Below, in pieces: positions 1 to 6,505 of a DNA stretch of 64,000 nucleotides. Within the stretch, counting starts at the first letter, position 1, and every line of letters begins with the position of its first letter. The stretch spans positions 1-64,000 of the forward strand of contig CAYJHQ010000006.1 in the NCBI GenBank assembly GCA_964369775.1. Direction: 5' to 3'. Made by a program: the position numbers and the translations under genes. The notes beneath the pieces are model-generated. The model made no database searches. It was given only the letters and a program-made list of their open reading frames with translations, and had not been told where the DNA came from. This stretch comes from CAUPWF01 sp964369775 (lineage in GTDB: Bacteria; Bacillota; Clostridia; Lachnospirales; Lachnospiraceae).

Positions 1-96
1 CTTTCTGATTATAGACTGTTTACATATGAGATAAATGGAGTGCGCAATCCTGAATTGTGTAAAAAAGAGTATTATTACACCAAGCAAAATGCTTGA
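1..96 (+). CDS. C-terminal end of an unidentified upstream gene (partial)
   Basis: Frame 1 is open from the first base to a TGA at 94-96, while the other two forward frames stop within about 30 bases. The 31 visible residues (LSDYRLFTYEINGVRN... ending YTKQNA) are polar and look coding, so this is probably the tail of a gene whose body lies left of the window. A hairpin overlapping the stop codon supports a transcript end here. I recognise no family, and the fragment is too short to assign a function. Confidence 0.4.
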   Translation, partial: LSDYRLFTYEINGVRNPELCKKEYYYTKQNA

Positions 97-111
97 AGGT
101 GTGATAATCAA
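70..111 (+). terminator. Hairpin at the end of the partial gene
   Basis: ATTATTACACC at the left pairs with GGTGTGATAAT at the right (one G-T pair), with an inner AAGCA/TGCTT stem. There is no strong T run after it, so it may be a weak terminator or a 3' stabilising hairpin. Confidence 0.4.
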
Positions 112-203
112 TAGATAAAAATAACTACCACGATGTACAAAAGGAGTATGTAGTGTTAGAATAGGTATGAAGAATAAATATGTGTAACGAAGGGAGATAA
201 ATA

Positions 204-557
204 ATGAAAGTAGCAGACTTTTCAACTGGAGATGACATGGTAGTATGGATTCTCATTATTGTGTTGGTTATAGTATCTCTTGTTTTGTTATCGGGACATG
301 GAAGTGGACTTATTGCAGGTTATAACACTTTGACGGATGAAGAGCAAAGTAAATATGATAAAAAAAGAATTTGCAGAGTATTTGGAGTGGGGATGTTAAT
401 TATTACAATACTTCTATTAGTTACTTTATTGATGGAAACTATTTTACCTGCGTTTTTTCTTTATGTTGTAGGTGGGATAGTTATCGTAGATGTGATAGGC
501 ATGGCAATATTTATGAATATATATGGCAAAATAAAATATTTGTTATGTGAGAGATAA
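204..557 (+). CDS. DUF3784 family small membrane protein
   Basis: 117 residues with three predicted membrane segments, roughly residues 13-30, 58-77 and 83-105. Between the first two lies GLIAGYNTLTDEEQSKYD, the hallmark of the DUF3784 family (LIAGYNT, then a charged stretch and K-Y-D). The start ATG has AGGGAGA about 8 bases upstream; a second in-frame ATG at 237 is possible but has no better ribosome site. The family is widespread in Firmicutes, often next to mobile or antibiotic-response genes, and has no known function. No operon partner is evident: the next gene is 250 bases away with its own promoter. Confidence 0.75.
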   Translation: MKVADFSTGDDMVVWILIIVLVIVSLVLLSGHGSGLIAGYNTLTDEEQSKYDKKRICRVFGVGMLIITILLLVTLLMETILPAFFLYVVGGIVIVDVIGMAIFMNIYGKIKYLLCER

Positions 558-590
558 GATTTTTGAATTAAAGCTAGGAAATATTCAAGA

Positions 591-619
591 TTGACATATT
601 TTTCGAAATATTGTAATAT
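591..619 (+). promoter_or_regulatory. Sigma-A type promoter for the 814 gene
   Basis: TTGACA at 591-596, a 17-base spacer and TAATAT at 614-619. The start point would be near 626, giving a leader of nearly 190 bases before the GTG at 814. Confidence 0.6.
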
Positions 620-625
620 AATAGT

Positions 626-793
626 AATAGCAGGTAACTTGAGTATCTGTTAGTCGCTAATGTACATGGCTTAGTCAGATAAGTGATGTATACAGACAAT
701 GTTGGGGTTGCATAGTTTCCACATTCTGAATAGGCAATAGCCGAAAGAAAATATGCTAATATAAAGAGTTTCGTCTTGAACGAAGCTCTTTAT
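626..793 (+). ncRNA. Structured leader or small RNA, class not recognised
   Basis: Between the promoter and the 814 gene lie about 170 non-coding bases with several local stems: CAGGTA/TATCTG near 632-650, AATGT(T)GG/CCACATT near 700-725, GGC/GCC near 733-742, and a strong hairpin with T-rich tail at 761-793. This layout fits a cis-regulatory leader with an attenuator, or a free small RNA of about 170 nt. I compared it by eye with cobalamin, c-di-GMP, glycine, lysine, purine, T-box, 6S and SRP consensus cores and saw no match. Confidence 0.4.
761..793 (+). terminator. Attenuator hairpin upstream of the PBECR-like gene
   Basis: ATAAAGAGTTTCGT pairs with ACGAAGCTCTTTAT over 14 positions (one G-T) around a CTTGA loop, followed by TTTAC. 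It lies 20 bases before the GTG start and 8 before the ribosome site, so it would stop most transcripts short of the gene unless opened. Confidence 0.6.
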
Positions 794-813
794 TTACATT
801 AGGAGGAGAATTA

Positions 814-1449
814 GTGAGTGATATTTTGTATGAAGCTGCAAAAAAATATCAAGAGATGCTGAGTAAGGAATATTATATTGTGTTAGGAAGACAAGGAAAA
901 GAGTATCATTTGCATATACGATTTTTAGAGGAGTCTTTTTTTCACTTAATCGGTTTGCAACATTTGCAAGATATCCGATATTCTTCGACAAACAAGCAAC
1001 GTATTTATAAAGATATACTGAGACAAAAAATCACAATAGAACAGATAAAAAAATCATCGTTTTACAATAAGTGTTTTATTGAAGAAAGAATCACTAATTT
1101 AAAATATATAGAAGAAATGCTAGAGTCCTCCAAAGTATTATTTAAAATAAATCATGCTCAATATATGAGATACACAAACATAAAAGCAGACTACTTATGT
1201 AAATTCGAAGTGCTGGAAACTGAAGAAATCAATTGTTTGTATTTATTTATTGTCGAAGACAAGTTTCCGAGAGTAGAGCATGAGCATAAGCTTTGTTCTT
1301 TTTTTAAAAAGCATAAGATTGATTATGAGCAGGGCACAGCAGTAGCTAAGTTATTGCTGTCTGAAAAAAGAGAGATTGATAGCAACGGAGAAGTAAAAAA
1401 AGAAATTATATTTAAGCATAAAAATTATAGTTATAGTATGCCTATATAA
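814..1449 (+). CDS. Probable PBECR4-type nuclease-domain protein
   Basis: 211 residues, no signal peptide or membrane segment. Start is GTG with a strong AGGAGGAG eight bases upstream. Residues 25-50 contain YHLHIRFLEESFFHLIGLQHL; the H-L-x-x-x-F...F-x-H-L-I-G-L pattern is what I recall of the PBECR4 domain, a member of the barnase/EndoU/colicin/RelE-like group of RNase toxins and phage nucleases. A basic helix-rich middle (residues 55-110) follows. The gene is alone, preceded by a long structured leader and followed after two bases by a duplicated octamer and an EF-Tu gene fragment, which suggests mobile DNA. No immunity gene is obvious; the upstream DUF3784 protein is only a positional candidate. 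The family call rests on motif memory, not a search. Confidence 0.5.
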   Translation: MSDILYEAAKKYQEMLSKEYYIVLGRQGKEYHLHIRFLEESFFHLIGLQHLQDIRYSSTNKQRIYKDILRQKITIEQIKKSSFYNKCFIEERITNLKYIEEMLESSKVLFKINHAQYMRYTNIKADYLCKFEVLETEEINCLYLFIVEDKFPRVEHEHKLCSFFKKHKIDYEQGTAVAKLLLSEKREIDSNGEVKKEIIFKHKNYSYSMPI

Positions 1450-1451
1450 AC

Positions 1452-1470
1452 TGGCTACATTTTGGCTACA
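1452..1470 (+). repeat. Duplicated octamer TGGCTACA, copy 1
   Basis: Two TGGCTACA octamers start 11 bases apart, separated by TTT. The same arrangement recurs 360 bases downstream with one spacer change. The one-helical-turn spacing suits paired binding by a recombinase or other DNA-binding protein. Confidence 0.6.
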
Positions 1471-1572
1471 AAATTTTGAAAAAATAGGAATAATAGGAAG
1501 AATAGAATCTATAAAAGCCATCAAATACGTTCAATCTCTTCTAGATACACACCAATTCATGAACCAAGAAAG

Positions 1573-1626
1573 CGTGAAGGTGGACGTACAGTAGGATCTG
1601 GACGTGTTGCTACAATTGCAGACTAG
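1573..1626 (+). pseudogene. Fragment of the 3' end of an EF-Tu gene (tuf)
   Basis: Translation in one frame gives REGGRTVGSGRVATIAD and a TAG. EF-Tu proteins end in REGGRTVGSG followed by a short variable tail, so this is recognisably the last 17 codons of a tuf gene. The preceding in-frame codons (RYTPIHEPRK) do not fit EF-Tu, so homology begins abruptly at about 1573. A tuf-like strong terminator follows at 1749. No start, GTPase domain or ribosome site is present; this is a relic or an attachment-site copy, not a gene. Confidence 0.65.
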
Positions 1627-1748
1627 GCATTGAACACTTAATGAGTGCTTTGCACGAATTTAGTGAGAAAGTCCATCACGAACCTTAGTGAAATCAAGCG
1701 TTAGCGAAGATTGAACTTAGTTGAGAGATGTTCATAAACACAAAATCT

Positions 1749-1782
1749 AAAGGCTTTCCGAGGAATCGGAAAGTCTTTTTTT
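1749..1782 (+). terminator. Strong intrinsic terminator after the tuf fragment
   Basis: AAGGCTTTCCGA, GGAA loop, TCGGAAAGTCTT (12 pairs, one G-T), then seven T. No intact gene precedes it, so it was probably carried along with the tuf 3' end. Confidence 0.75.
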
Positions 1783-1811
1783 GACATAAAAAACCACTAT
1801 AAACAGATGAG

Positions 1812-1830
1812 TGGCTACACTTTGGCTACA
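1812..1830 (+). repeat. Duplicated octamer TGGCTACA, copy 2
   Basis: Same two-octamer arrangement as at 1452-1470, here with CTT between the octamers. It lies 70 bases beyond the stop codon of the NERD gene, in the gap between two convergent genes. Confidence 0.6.
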
Positions 1831-1899
1831 TTTTTTTTAGAAAAGTGCTTTAAGCACAGTAAAATCAAGGGTTTCAAGAGGTGTAAAAAAATAAAAAAT

Positions 1900-2691
1900 T
1901 TAGTTATTATTTTTATTTGGAAGTATATATCTACATTTTGGAAAGTTGCTGCATCCATAGAATTTACTACCCTTAAACGTACCTTTCTTAGCTTCACGTT
2001 CCACTAAGAGGCTATTACATTTGGGACAAAGCATTTCAGCGGTTTGGAATTTATTGTTTGTTAGAATATTAATTCCTGTAGAATGATTCATATTTTTATT
2101 AGTTATTGAAGCGTTATACTTTCGTTGAATACTTTCTATGTGCGATTCCTTAATGGCGTCATCAACATAGGTGAGGTTTCGCAGGGTGGAAAATAATTCT
2201 TTGATTTTTTCTCGACTCAATACATCAGGACTAGAATCCCATATGCTTCTAATAGTTGCATAAATTCTATCCCTTTTAATTACATGTACATCATCACTTG
2301 ATATGGTCACTTTTTTTAACTCACACCTTTCAGAAAAAGCAATGATTGAAAAAAGAGGAATTTCGTGGTTGAGAAAAGAATCGAGCCACTTAATATGCAT
2401 TTTATTTTGCAATATAGGATTATAAAAAGAATTTTTTGTACCATTTACTAAAGAAGCAGTCCAATAACGCTGCATTTCATTACCAAAAATCCATCCAGAA
2501 TAGTTTTTACTTTCTATTACAAAAATTCCCTTTTGAGTAATATAAACAACATCAATCTCAGTAGTCTCACCATTATCTTTAGGAATATAGATATTTTGGA
2601 GAATACGTCCTCTGCGTCCAAATAACTTTACTAGATTTAACTCACTTCTAGTTAGTTGTTCACCTCTACGTCCTACCCACTCAGGATTCAA
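1900..2691 (-). CDS. NERD-domain protein with C-terminal topoisomerase-type zinc ribbon
   Basis: 263 residues. Residues 8-125 form a NERD (nuclease-related) domain: WVGRRGEQLTRSEL at its start, then EIDVVYITQKGIFVIESKNYSGWI, the conserved E-D...E-K restriction-fold core. The C-terminus (about 215-260) has CPKCNSLLVERE...GCSNFPKCRY, a four-cysteine ribbon of the kind found on type IA topoisomerases. Such proteins are predicted DNA-processing nucleases; substrate unknown. The only usable start is TTG at 2691 with a poor ribosome site, and the frame stays open upstream to a stop near 2791 without an ATG, encoding a hydrophobic FLLLL stretch; a normal N-terminal membrane anchor may have been lost. 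It converges on the scar region and has no partner. Confidence 0.8.
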   Translation of the reverse strand: MNPEWVGRRGEQLTRSELNLVKLFGRRGRILQNIYIPKDNGETTEIDVVYITQKGIFVIESKNYSGWIFGNEMQRYWTASLVNGTKNSFYNPILQNKMHIKWLDSFLNHEIPLFSIIAFSERCELKKVTISSDDVHVIKRDRIYATIRSIWDSSPDVLSREKIKELFSTLRNLTYVDDAIKESHIESIQRKYNASITNKNMNHSTGINILTNNKFQTAEMLCPKCNSLLVEREAKKGTFKGSKFYGCSNFPKCRYILPNKNNN

Positions 2692-2848
2692 TACTTGATC
2701 CCAAATACTTTCATGTAACAGTAGCAGGAAGACAGTGTAAGGGAATGAATAAAGGGCATTGGTAAATAGATGGATAGAGCATATAGAATACTATGCTTGA
2801 AAAATACAGAAAAATCTAGAAAAGAGTATTAAAGTGTTAATTCAGTAC

Positions 2849-2877
2849 TTGCCTTTTGGAAACGACAGGGGTATTAT
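2849..2877 (+). promoter_or_regulatory. Promoter of ddh
   Basis: TTGCCT at 2849-2854, 17-base spacer, TATTAT at 2872-2877. A start near 2884 would leave a leader of about 33 bases carrying AAGGAG. Confidence 0.6.
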
Positions 2878-2916
2878 TAATAGTAGCAGAAAAAAGAATA
2901 AGGAGCGAAATTGCAG

Positions 2917-3903
2917 ATGAAAATTAGAATCGGAATTATTGGTTATGGAAATTTAGGACGCGGAGTTGAGTGTTCAATAAAGCAGAATCAAGATATGGAA
3001 CTTGTGGGAGTTTTCACAAGAAGAGACCCAGCTACATTGACGCTGCTAACACCAGGTGTAAAGGCATACTCTATGGATAAGGCTTTAGATATGAAAGATG
3101 AAATTGATGTTATGATTTTGTGTGGTGGTAGTGCCACTGATCTTCCAATACAGACACCTGAATTTGCACAACACTTTAACGTGGTAGATAGTTTTGATAC
3201 ACATGCAAAGATAAATGAGCATTTTGCAACTGTAGATGCAGCTTCAAAAAAAGGAAATAAAGTAGGAATTATCTCAATAGGATGGGATCCAGGAATGTTT
3301 TCTATTAATCGCCTATATGCAAATGCAATTCTACCAGTAGGTGCAGACTATACATTCTGGGGGAAAGGCGTAAGTCAAGGACACTCGGATGCAATTCGTA
3401 GAATTGAAGGCGTAGAGGATGCACGTCAGTATACGATTCCAGTTGAGTCAGCTTTAGAGGCGGTGAGAAGTGGCAGTAATCCAGAGTTTACTACACGCGA
3501 AAAGCATAAGAGAGTGTGTTATGTGGTTGCGAAGACAGATGCAGATAGAGCAAAGATTGAAAATGAAATTGTAACAATGCCAAACTATTTTGCAGACTAT
3601 GATACAACAGTTCATTTTATTTCGAAAGAAGAACTTATGAGAGATCATGCAGGAATTCCTCACGGAGGTTTTGTGATTCGTAGTGGAAATACTGGATTTG
3701 ATAATGAGAATAAGCATGTGATAGAATACAGTCTAAAATTAGATTCTAATCCAGAATTTACTTCAAGTGTAATGGTTGCTTATGCAAGGGCAGCCTATCG
3801 TATTAATCAAGAAGGGCAAAGTGGATGCAAGACTATATTTGATATTGCGCCAATCTACTTGTCGAGTCAAAGTAATGAGCAACTACGAAAAGATTTACTA
3901 TAG
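2917..3903 (+). CDS. ddh: meso-Diaminopimelate D-dehydrogenase
   Basis: 328 residues, the usual length. It reductively aminates L-2-amino-6-oxopimelate to meso-diaminopimelate with NADPH and ammonia, a one-step bypass of the acyl branch of lysine and cell-wall precursor synthesis. The N-terminus (IRIGIIGYGNLGRG) is the dinucleotide-binding loop; CGGSATDLP and the substrate-site segments WDPGMFS, WGKGVSQGHSDAIRRI and HGGFVIRSG are family signatures. I chose ATG at 2917; a TTG at 2911 is closer to AAGGAG but the family begins M-K/x-I-R-I-G. The gene stands alone between its own promoter and a long hairpin. Confidence 0.95.
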   Translation: MKIRIGIIGYGNLGRGVECSIKQNQDMELVGVFTRRDPATLTLLTPGVKAYSMDKALDMKDEIDVMILCGGSATDLPIQTPEFAQHFNVVDSFDTHAKINEHFATVDAASKKGNKVGIISIGWDPGMFSINRLYANAILPVGADYTFWGKGVSQGHSDAIRRIEGVEDARQYTIPVESALEAVRSGSNPEFTTREKHKRVCYVVAKTDADRAKIENEIVTMPNYFADYDTTVHFISKEELMRDHAGIPHGGFVIRSGNTGFDNENKHVIEYSLKLDSNPEFTSSVMVAYARAAYRINQEGQSGCKTIFDIAPIYLSSQSNEQLRKDLL

Positions 3904-3940
3904 ACTTGTAGAACGTAACGTAAGTATTTAATTAGAATGA

Positions 3941-3982
3941 GAATTCAAAGGCTTCCCTAATAAATGGGAAGCCTTTGAATTC
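3941..3982. terminator. Long perfect hairpin after ddh
   Basis: GAATTCAAAGGCTTCCC and its exact complement (17 pairs) flank an 8-base loop. The T run is short (TTTG on the 3' arm), but the A/T ends of the stem allow it to work in either direction. Confidence 0.65.
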
Positions 3983-4014
3983 TAGAATAATATTAGAGGA
4001 TAAAGGATAGGACA

Positions 4015-4695
4015 TTGCATATTTTAATAGTAGAAGATGATGCCCTTCTCAATGCAGGGCTATGTTATAGTTTAGAATTAGAAGAACATACAGTTAATTC
4101 AGCGATAAATTGTGTAGAAGCAAAAAAGTACATTCTAGAGAGGAAATTTGATCTTGCTATTTTAGATGTGAATTTGCCAGAGGGAAATGGATTTGAGATT
4201 TGTGAACTGATAAAGAAATCAAGACCAGAAACTGCGGTTATATTTCTGAGTGCAAACACTTTGGAAAAAGATATATTAAATGGATATAACGTAGGAGCAG
4301 AAGACTATGTACTAAAGCCATTTTCAATTAACATTTTATTGAAAAAAGTGCAAGTGATTGCGAACCGAAGTAGTGCCAACCACATGAATTACAGGAGTGG
4401 TATGTTAGAAATCAACTTTCACTCATTTTCGGCTATGTTAAATAGGGAGTCAATTGTATTTACTCCTACAGAATATAAAGTGCTAAAATTGTTTACAGAG
4501 AATCAAAATGTTGTACTGACAAGAAACACCATGTTGGAAAAGCTTTATGATATAAATAGCAATTTTGTAGATGATCATGCATTGTCGGTAAATATTAATC
4601 GCATTCGTGGCAAAATAGAGACGGAAAAATTAAAGTATATAAAAACCATTTATGGAGTTGGTTATATGTGGATAGGGGAGACGGAAGTTGATTAA
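4015..4695 (+). CDS. OmpR-family response regulator
   Basis: 226 residues. An N-terminal receiver has acidic residues D8/D9 (IVEDD), phospho-acceptor D51 (LAILDVNLP) and K101 (YVLKPF); a C-terminal winged helix (about 125-222) carries FTPTEYKVLKLF and the DNA-reading region DDHALSVNINRIRGKI. TTG is the start: AAAGGATAGG sits just upstream and family proteins begin exactly at this M-x-I-L-I-V-E-D-D. It overlaps the kinase gene by 8 bases and precedes an ABC transporter, the standard layout of antimicrobial-peptide sensing modules. A likely target box lies upstream of the ABC gene at 5723. Confidence 0.9.
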   Translation: MHILIVEDDALLNAGLCYSLELEEHTVNSAINCVEAKKYILERKFDLAILDVNLPEGNGFEICELIKKSRPETAVIFLSANTLEKDILNGYNVGAEDYVLKPFSINILLKKVQVIANRSSANHMNYRSGMLEINFHSFSAMLNRESIVFTPTEYKVLKLFTENQNVVLTRNTMLEKLYDINSNFVDDHALSVNINRIRGKIETEKLKYIKTIYGVGYMWIGETEVD

Positions 4696-5719
4696 TGCAT
4701 GGAAAAAGAATTCGTTTAAGGGGTATAACATTCTACTAATTTTAATCACTATAATCTTTGGTGGTTTTCTTTATATGGAAGAGGATATTCAAAAGTTGAA
4801 AATAGGAATGGTGATTTATGTAGGAGTACTTTGGGTCACTTATTTATTTTTTGGATATATAGTACGTCACAATTTAATCGGATTTGTGACAGCGCTTATT
4901 GCACTAATAGATTGCATGCTAAATAATGAAGAACGATTAGAATTTCATTTTAATCAAGAGACTCTTTATGATAAGGCTGGTGATAAGCTCAAAAAAGTAT
5001 ATGAGGCTTTACAGCAAAAAAATCGGAGAATAGAAAACGAAAAAAACAAGACAGAAGAGATGATTTCTGATATTTCGCACCAGATTAAGACACCGCTATC
5101 TAATCTTAAAATGTATCATCAGCTACTGCATCATCCTAAGATTTCGATAGAAAAGCAACTGGAATGTCACGATATTATAGGAAGTCAAATTGAAAAACTA
5201 GATTTTTTGACAGACACAATGATAAAGATGTCTAGATTAGAAAAGGGACTTATTGATCTGAAAGGAGAAGTGAAGGATGTTTATAATACGGTTGAGAAGG
5301 CTGTAGAAAGTATTTTACCTAAGGCAAATAAGAAGAATATACAAATAAAACTTCCCGATAAGAAAGTTTGGAAAGTATTTCATGATGAAAAGTGGACAGC
5401 GGAAGCTCTATTTAATTTGCTTGAAAATGCAGTGAAATACACTTCAGATAACGGATGTATAGAGATAGAGATTGAGTCATTAGAGGTTATAACGTTAATT
5501 ACAGTTGCAGATACAGGGAGAGGAATTAAGGAAGAGAATTACGAAAGAATATTTCAAAGATTCTTCAGAGAAGAGGAAGTACAAGCAATGGAAGGAAGTG
5601 GAATCGGTCTCTATTTAACAAGAGAGATTATACACAGGCAAAAGGGCTATATTAAAGCTTCGTCAAAATACGGTGAAGGTTCAACGTTTAAGGTAGCATT
5701 GCCAAACATCAGAATGTGA
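4688..5719 (+). CDS. Intramembrane-sensing type histidine kinase
   Basis: 343 residues. Two membrane helices (about 13-30 and 41-58) are joined by a loop of only about ten residues, so there is no extracellular sensor; kinases of this design usually sense through a partner ABC transporter. The phospho-acceptor is H131 in ISDISHQIKTPLSNL, followed by the N box LLENAVKYTS, G1 VADTGRGI, the F box and G2 GSGIGLYL. Start is TTG overlapping the regulator gene, with GGGGAG nearby. The ABC genes follow about 100 bases later. The ligand cannot be read from the sequence. Confidence 0.9.
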   Translation: MINAWKKNSFKGYNILLILITIIFGGFLYMEEDIQKLKIGMVIYVGVLWVTYLFFGYIVRHNLIGFVTALIALIDCMLNNEERLEFHFNQETLYDKAGDKLKKVYEALQQKNRRIENEKNKTEEMISDISHQIKTPLSNLKMYHQLLHHPKISIEKQLECHDIIGSQIEKLDFLTDTMIKMSRLEKGLIDLKGEVKDVYNTVEKAVESILPKANKKNIQIKLPDKKVWKVFHDEKWTAEALFNLLENAVKYTSDNGCIEIEIESLEVITLITVADTGRGIKEENYERIFQRFFREEEVQAMEGSGIGLYLTREIIHRQKGYIKASSKYGEGSTFKVALPNIRM

Positions 5720-5722
5720 AAA

Positions 5723-5770
5723 CTCACAAGATTGTGAGATTTGCAAGGGAAATTGAGAGAATTCTGTAAT
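5723..5770 (+). promoter_or_regulatory. Inverted repeat plus promoter of the ABC transporter operon
   Basis: CTCACAAGATTGTGAG (5723-5738) is a perfect 7-base inverted repeat placed directly upstream of TTGCAA (5741-5746), an 18-base spacer and TGTAAT (5765-5770). The TCACA-N4-TGTGA form resembles the inverted repeats described for BceR-type regulators, and the position suits an activator bound next to the -35. The natural candidate is the response regulator at 4015. Confidence 0.55.
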
Positions 5771-5820
5771 GATGATGTTTTACAATAAGAAAAAACAAGG
5801 AATACAGAAAGGAAAACATC

Positions 5821-6504
5821 ATGAATATCTTAAAAACATCTAATCTGAAAAAGTATTATGGAGTAGAGCCAAATGTTGTAAAAGCACTAGATGGAGTTGA
5901 TTTAGAAATAGAAGAAAATACATTTGTAGCAATTGTAGGAACTTCAGGAAGTGGTAAGTCTACGTTGCTGAATATGTTAGGAGGACTAGATATTCCCACA
6001 AGTGGGAGTGTGATAATGGATCAACAGGAGTTGGCAAATCTATCAGATGATGAGTTGACGATTTTTAGAAGGCGAAATGTAGGGTTTGTTTTTCAACATT
6101 TCAACTTAGTTCCTGTGCTAAATGTGTATGAAAATATTCTATTACCAATGGAGCTAGATGGGAAAAAGGCAGATGAGGTTTTTGTGCAAGACGTGATTAA
6201 AACATTAGGCTTACAAGAAAAAATAGGAAAATTCCCATCTCAATTATCAGGAGGTCAGCAGCAAAGGGTTGCAATTGCAAGAGCGCTTGTAGCAAAACCT
6301 TCTATTATTCTTGCGGATGAACCAACGGGAAATCTAGATTCTAAAACAAGTAGTGAAGTTTTAGCGCTACTAAAAATCAGCAGTGAGAAATACAACCAAA
6401 CGGTTGTGATGATTACCCATAGTGACGAAGTAGCACAGATGTCAGATCGTATTGTTCGGGTTGAAGATGGTAGAATTATATCTGCTTCTCCAAAGGAGGC
6501 ATAA
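5821..6504 (+). CDS. ABC transporter ATPase, MacB/LolD/Bce family
   Basis: 227 residues, all cytoplasmic. Walker A GTSGSGKST (about 40-48), Q loop FVFQHFNLVPVLNVYENI, signature LSGGQQQRVAIARAL, Walker B IILADEPTGNLDSKTS and switch histidine VVMITHS are all intact. The NLVP...NV/EN region is typical of ATPases that drive FtsX-type permeases exporting or clearing peptides and lipids. It ends one base before the permease ATG; AAAGGAGG for the permease lies inside its last codons. With the upstream two-component system it forms a probable antimicrobial-peptide detoxification module. Confidence 0.92.
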   Translation: MNILKTSNLKKYYGVEPNVVKALDGVDLEIEENTFVAIVGTSGSGKSTLLNMLGGLDIPTSGSVIMDQQELANLSDDELTIFRRRNVGFVFQHFNLVPVLNVYENILLPMELDGKKADEVFVQDVIKTLGLQEKIGKFPSQLSGGQQQRVAIARALVAKPSIILADEPTGNLDSKTSSEVLALLKISSEKYNQTVVMITHSDEVAQMSDRIVRVEDGRIISASPKEA

Positions 6505-6505
6505 G

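Larger units (their letters stand above)
1450..1899. other. Gene-less 450-base stretch: probable integration scar
   Basis: No convincing gene. The stretch holds, in order, a tandem TGGCTACA pair, AT-rich DNA, a 54-base fragment matching the end of an EF-Tu gene, about 120 bases of unknown sequence with repeated GTGA/AGTGAG words, a perfect terminator, and a second TGGCTACA pair. Together these look like DNA left by integration or excision of an element at the 3' end of tuf. Confidence 0.5.

Noticed and set aside
626..793. Known riboswitch, 6S or SRP RNA before the 814 gene
   Set aside because: By eye, none of the conserved cores of cobalamin, c-di-GMP, glycine, lysine, T-box, 6S or SRP RNAs could be placed; kept only as an unclassified structured leader.
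1..2900. Intact prophage or integrative element
   Set aside because: No integrase, transposase, structural or conjugation gene is visible; only a scar-like fragment and cargo-type genes are present, so an intact element cannot be claimed from this window.
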